Shown here in pieces: positions 61,501-64,000 of a stretch of 64,000 nucleotides of DNA. A program made the position numbers and the translations under genes. Positions within the stretch are counted from its first letter, which is position 1, and every line of letters starts with the position of its first letter. Source of the DNA: Tethya wilhelma. Taxonomy: Eukaryota; Porifera; Demospongiae; Tethyida; Tethyidae. The DNA lies in contig CAXIPT010000001.1 of the NCBI GenBank assembly GCA_964030475.1, positions 17,218,269 through 17,282,268 on the forward strand, written 5' to 3'. Below the pieces are notes generated by a model. It ran no database searches and was not told the DNA's origin. It saw nothing but the letters and a program-made list of their open reading frames with translations.

Positions 61501-64000
61501 CCCTCGGAGACGTTCAAGACCATGGACAACTCTGAAGTCAGACCCACAAACGTTGTGTTGTCAACCTAGTGGAGTTGTTGCACACATAGCATTAATTACA
61601 CATGTTCATAGATGTACAATATCTGGAACACGTCTTTAAGTAACTCACTGTTTGGGCAAGTATCATCGCCAGATCATCATCAAGTGTTCCACACACATCA
61701 TCGTCAAAATCTCCCCACGTTCCATTAGGATAACAAGCCCTAGTGATAACCCCCTCGCTGGCAATGCACGATATGTTGTTAGGCATTCCAGCTGCAGTCC
61801 TTGGCCAATCATACACGGCAGCCTCTCCGGGAAGACTAACACTCTCAGCATCACACACCACATCCGGGCCACAGGCTTCCAAATTTGGCTCCATCCACTG
61901 GCCACTCCCATCACACACTCTGGTAGCACTGTTGGAAGAGTCGAAAGGACATGAAATGAGAACAGTAGTTCCACTACTAGCTTCAGGCCAAACGAACACT
62001 TCCCCACCACTCATTGTCACTTCAGAGTCACAAAACCCATTTTCTGTATAAAAAATCATCCAAGATTGTATGAGTAAGTATAAATCACAAGACAACAATA
62101 TAAAGAATTCGTACTGAAGTGTTCATGTTATGTCGAATCTGTACATCCTACCTGCTGAGGCATTGAACACAAAGATTGAGAAACTGCTCCTTACAGCTGC
62201 AGACACTTGCTCGGCCACCTGAGTCACAGGAAGAACTGGTTCTCCGGGAATTTGGTACTGATTGATTCTACACTCCACTCTATCGAGCCCTCTCTCCCTC
62301 TCAAATGAACCACTAGATAGATAACAGTGACAAAATCCTCACAACCATCATGAGTATCACCATATTACATACAGTAGCAGTGTTGGCTTACCTGGATAGG
62401 AATTTACAGTCCACTGTTTGCAACCCGGGTGTGTCCACATCAATGAATGAAGTTACCTACAGTAGGTACGAATTAATGTAAGCCTGCATGTTGAACAGTA
62501 GTGATAGTTTTATTGTCACTTACCAGCATTTGAACACCTTGGATGGTCTCTTCTCTGCTTAAGAATATACTACCCATTGGAGATGTGGCGTTCAAACGTT
62601 CAACGGTTGGGAAGGAAAATCGAACAAAAGCTGTTTCTACTTCACCTTCAGGAGCTATATCAAAGATAGAAATATTAATAGAATAGGAATTATGTATAAC
62701 AATTAATAGAAGTATACATATATACATACACAAATATTCAAGTGAAAACTCAAATGTTCTTATCTTAATAAACAATCCCAAACTGAAGGACCCCCCATCT
62801 AATGCCTGCTCAGGCAATTATTACAGTACATGTATTTCACAAAGTCTTACGAGTTACTTACCAATGACTTGTATTTGAATCATCTGCTGTGTTCTGCTAT
62901 CATCACCATTTGCAACTTCACACACAAACTCCTGATTGTCATCCAGCGTCACACCCTGACTGGAAAAGACATCCATGCTTGGTCCACTTCCAAAGTCTAC
63001 ACCTCGCTTTACTATTGGTTCATTACTTTGGCTTGAAGAGTTCATAAGAGTACCTGAAGAATATTGCCAACTCCACTGAATACAATGACACTAAAATTAC
63101 AAAAAACAGATAAAAATCAATTTCAAATAAGTCTCCTTTACCTTGAACTCGAAATGTTGAAACATCGATAGCAGGAACATATCTTGGATCAGTTCGGCAC
63201 TGAACATTGATTGGCCTTCCCAACTCAACTCTATAGACCCCATCCACACTTGGAGGATCCAAGACTATTCTAGGGGGACCTGCAGTTGGAAAAGCACAAA
63301 TTAATTTTAACGTATTGGCACAGAATCAAGCGTAAAGTGAACATACTTCTGCATTGAACACCAGCTTGGTTAAAGTCATCTTCAGCAACCCTCTTTCTGC
63401 GCCTAGCCTCTGTTGCTGTACATTGAGCTAAAGATTGCTCTCCCCCAAAACATGGCAGAAGTGGACAAAAGGATGGCTCTGAACTACGTTCACTAAAGAT
63501 ACTGAAGTGTCCATCATTGAACCCAAGCTGACGACACACAACATCAGCACTATCAGAGTTCAAGGAGGAGGCTGAAAGGGGCCTCCAAGTGTTTTCACTG
63601 CAGATCTCTATCAGTCCTGACGTACCATCGGGATTCTGACGCAGGGCAAGTCTAACATCCAAATCATCACAGCCTTCAGATGGATAGGCTAAAATTAAGG
63701 TTCAACAACAAAAGATCATCATGAAATTATCCAACAACAAATCAATATGATTGTACTATCAATTTATACTCTTGGAACTATTATTGCACTGCTAAAGGTT
63801 TGGCAATCGAATACAGTACATAACAGTAATACCTTAAGCTTTTCTATTCAGTTTTCAAACAGCAAAATATTTTGCTTCCAAATCTTAATTTGTGTGAATT
63901 TAGTAATGACTTACAATCACATCGGACACCTACAGTGGTGAAGAATGCCTCTTCCCCATACAAACTAGACTGGCCGAAAGGAAACGAGGCACGGCAGTTG
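58546..64000 (-). CDS. Adhesion GPCR 2 (tandem paralogue), 5' end outside the window
   Basis: Exons in order, from the window edge: 63915-64000 (SRCR end, GVRC), 63347-63688 (SRCR), 63142-63279 and 62862-63053 (Ig), 62524-62654, 62392-62456, 62152-62312, 61649-62043 (two HRM: FVWPEASSGTTVLISCP, YDWPRTAAG), 61398-61565, 61217-61296, 61013-61118, 60879-60936, 60470-60807 (GAIN), 60245-60397 (GPS, CNCTHLTNFAI), 60033-60169 (TM1), 59705-59967 (TM2-TM4), 59532-59625 and 58546-59458 (TM5-7 and tail). Exon lengths match receptor 1 (168, 80, 106, 58, 263 and others are equal). The tail is shorter, lacks the KKPV..PRR boxes, and ends with the same basic-acidic motif. Any DOMON or Calx-beta part would lie beyond 64000. 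Confidence 0.88.

Overview
The window is eukaryotic nuclear DNA from an animal, most likely a sponge (probably a demosponge). The genes are split into many short exons by small GT..AG introns (often 50-300 bp), neighbours are packed head-to-head or tail-to-tail, dinucleotide microsatellites are frequent, and the gene content is metazoan: CatSper channel, AK7, SNAP-25, CRLS1, L2HGDH, and adhesion GPCRs loaded with SRCR, Calx-beta and DOMON domains. The phylum is inferred from this content and compactness, not proven. All gene models were assembled by hand from homology, reading frame and splice signals. Exon edges should be good to within a few bases where the phases close.

Layout. 1-361: last exons of DHTKD1 (+). 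648-2507: V-ATPase subunit D (+). 2911-3726: a single-exon bacterial-type CmcI-family gene (+). 4942-7705 and 7919-9975: two tandem L-2-hydroxyglutarate dehydrogenase genes (+). 10006-11992: cardiolipin synthase (-), with a MITE in one intron, head-to-head with an LRR protein (12145-14165, +). 14791-15577: small PH-domain protein (-), head-to-head with AK7 (16125-19231, +, 3' end missing). 19854-22526: SRP54 (-, 3' end missing). 22837-23936: C-terminal piece of a putative class C GPCR (-). 24118-25500: palindromic satellite. 26250-26866: SDE2 C-terminal half (+). 26952-28000: Ser/Lys/Arg-rich protein (-). 28180-30119: CatSper-type channel (-), head-to-head with a two-RRM protein (30360-32442, +, 3' end missing). 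32532-33361: inverted partial copy of AK7. 33726-35533: AP5M1 (-, 3' end missing), head-to-head with COA8 (35620-36489, +). 36884-37562: SNAP-25-like (-). 37939-38694: ISCA2 (-), head-to-head with a GH5 endoglycosylceramidase-like gene (38873-42082, +). 42314-58119: a 46-exon adhesion GPCR of about 3,140 aa (-). 58546-64000: its tandem paralogue, running off the window (-).

The most interesting part is the adhesion-GPCR pair. Receptor 1 carries signal peptide, DOMON, Calx-beta, two copies of a Sushi/Calx-beta/SRCR/SRCR module, two more Calx-beta domains, two LDLa, three more SRCR, Ig, two HRM, GAIN/GPS, 7TM and a long tail. Nearly all of its ectodomain introns are phase 1. The intron between the GPS and TM1 exons holds a perfect 104-bp inverted repeat and a promoter-like stretch with a small ORF. 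The last about 30 residues of both receptors share a conserved motif I do not recognise.

Four isolated N bases (4781, 19397, 33362, 50589) look like contig joins or unresolved repeat lengths. The two that lie outside CA repeats sit exactly where four genes lose their 3' exons and where the inverted AK7 fragment ends, so those truncations are more likely assembly effects than biology.
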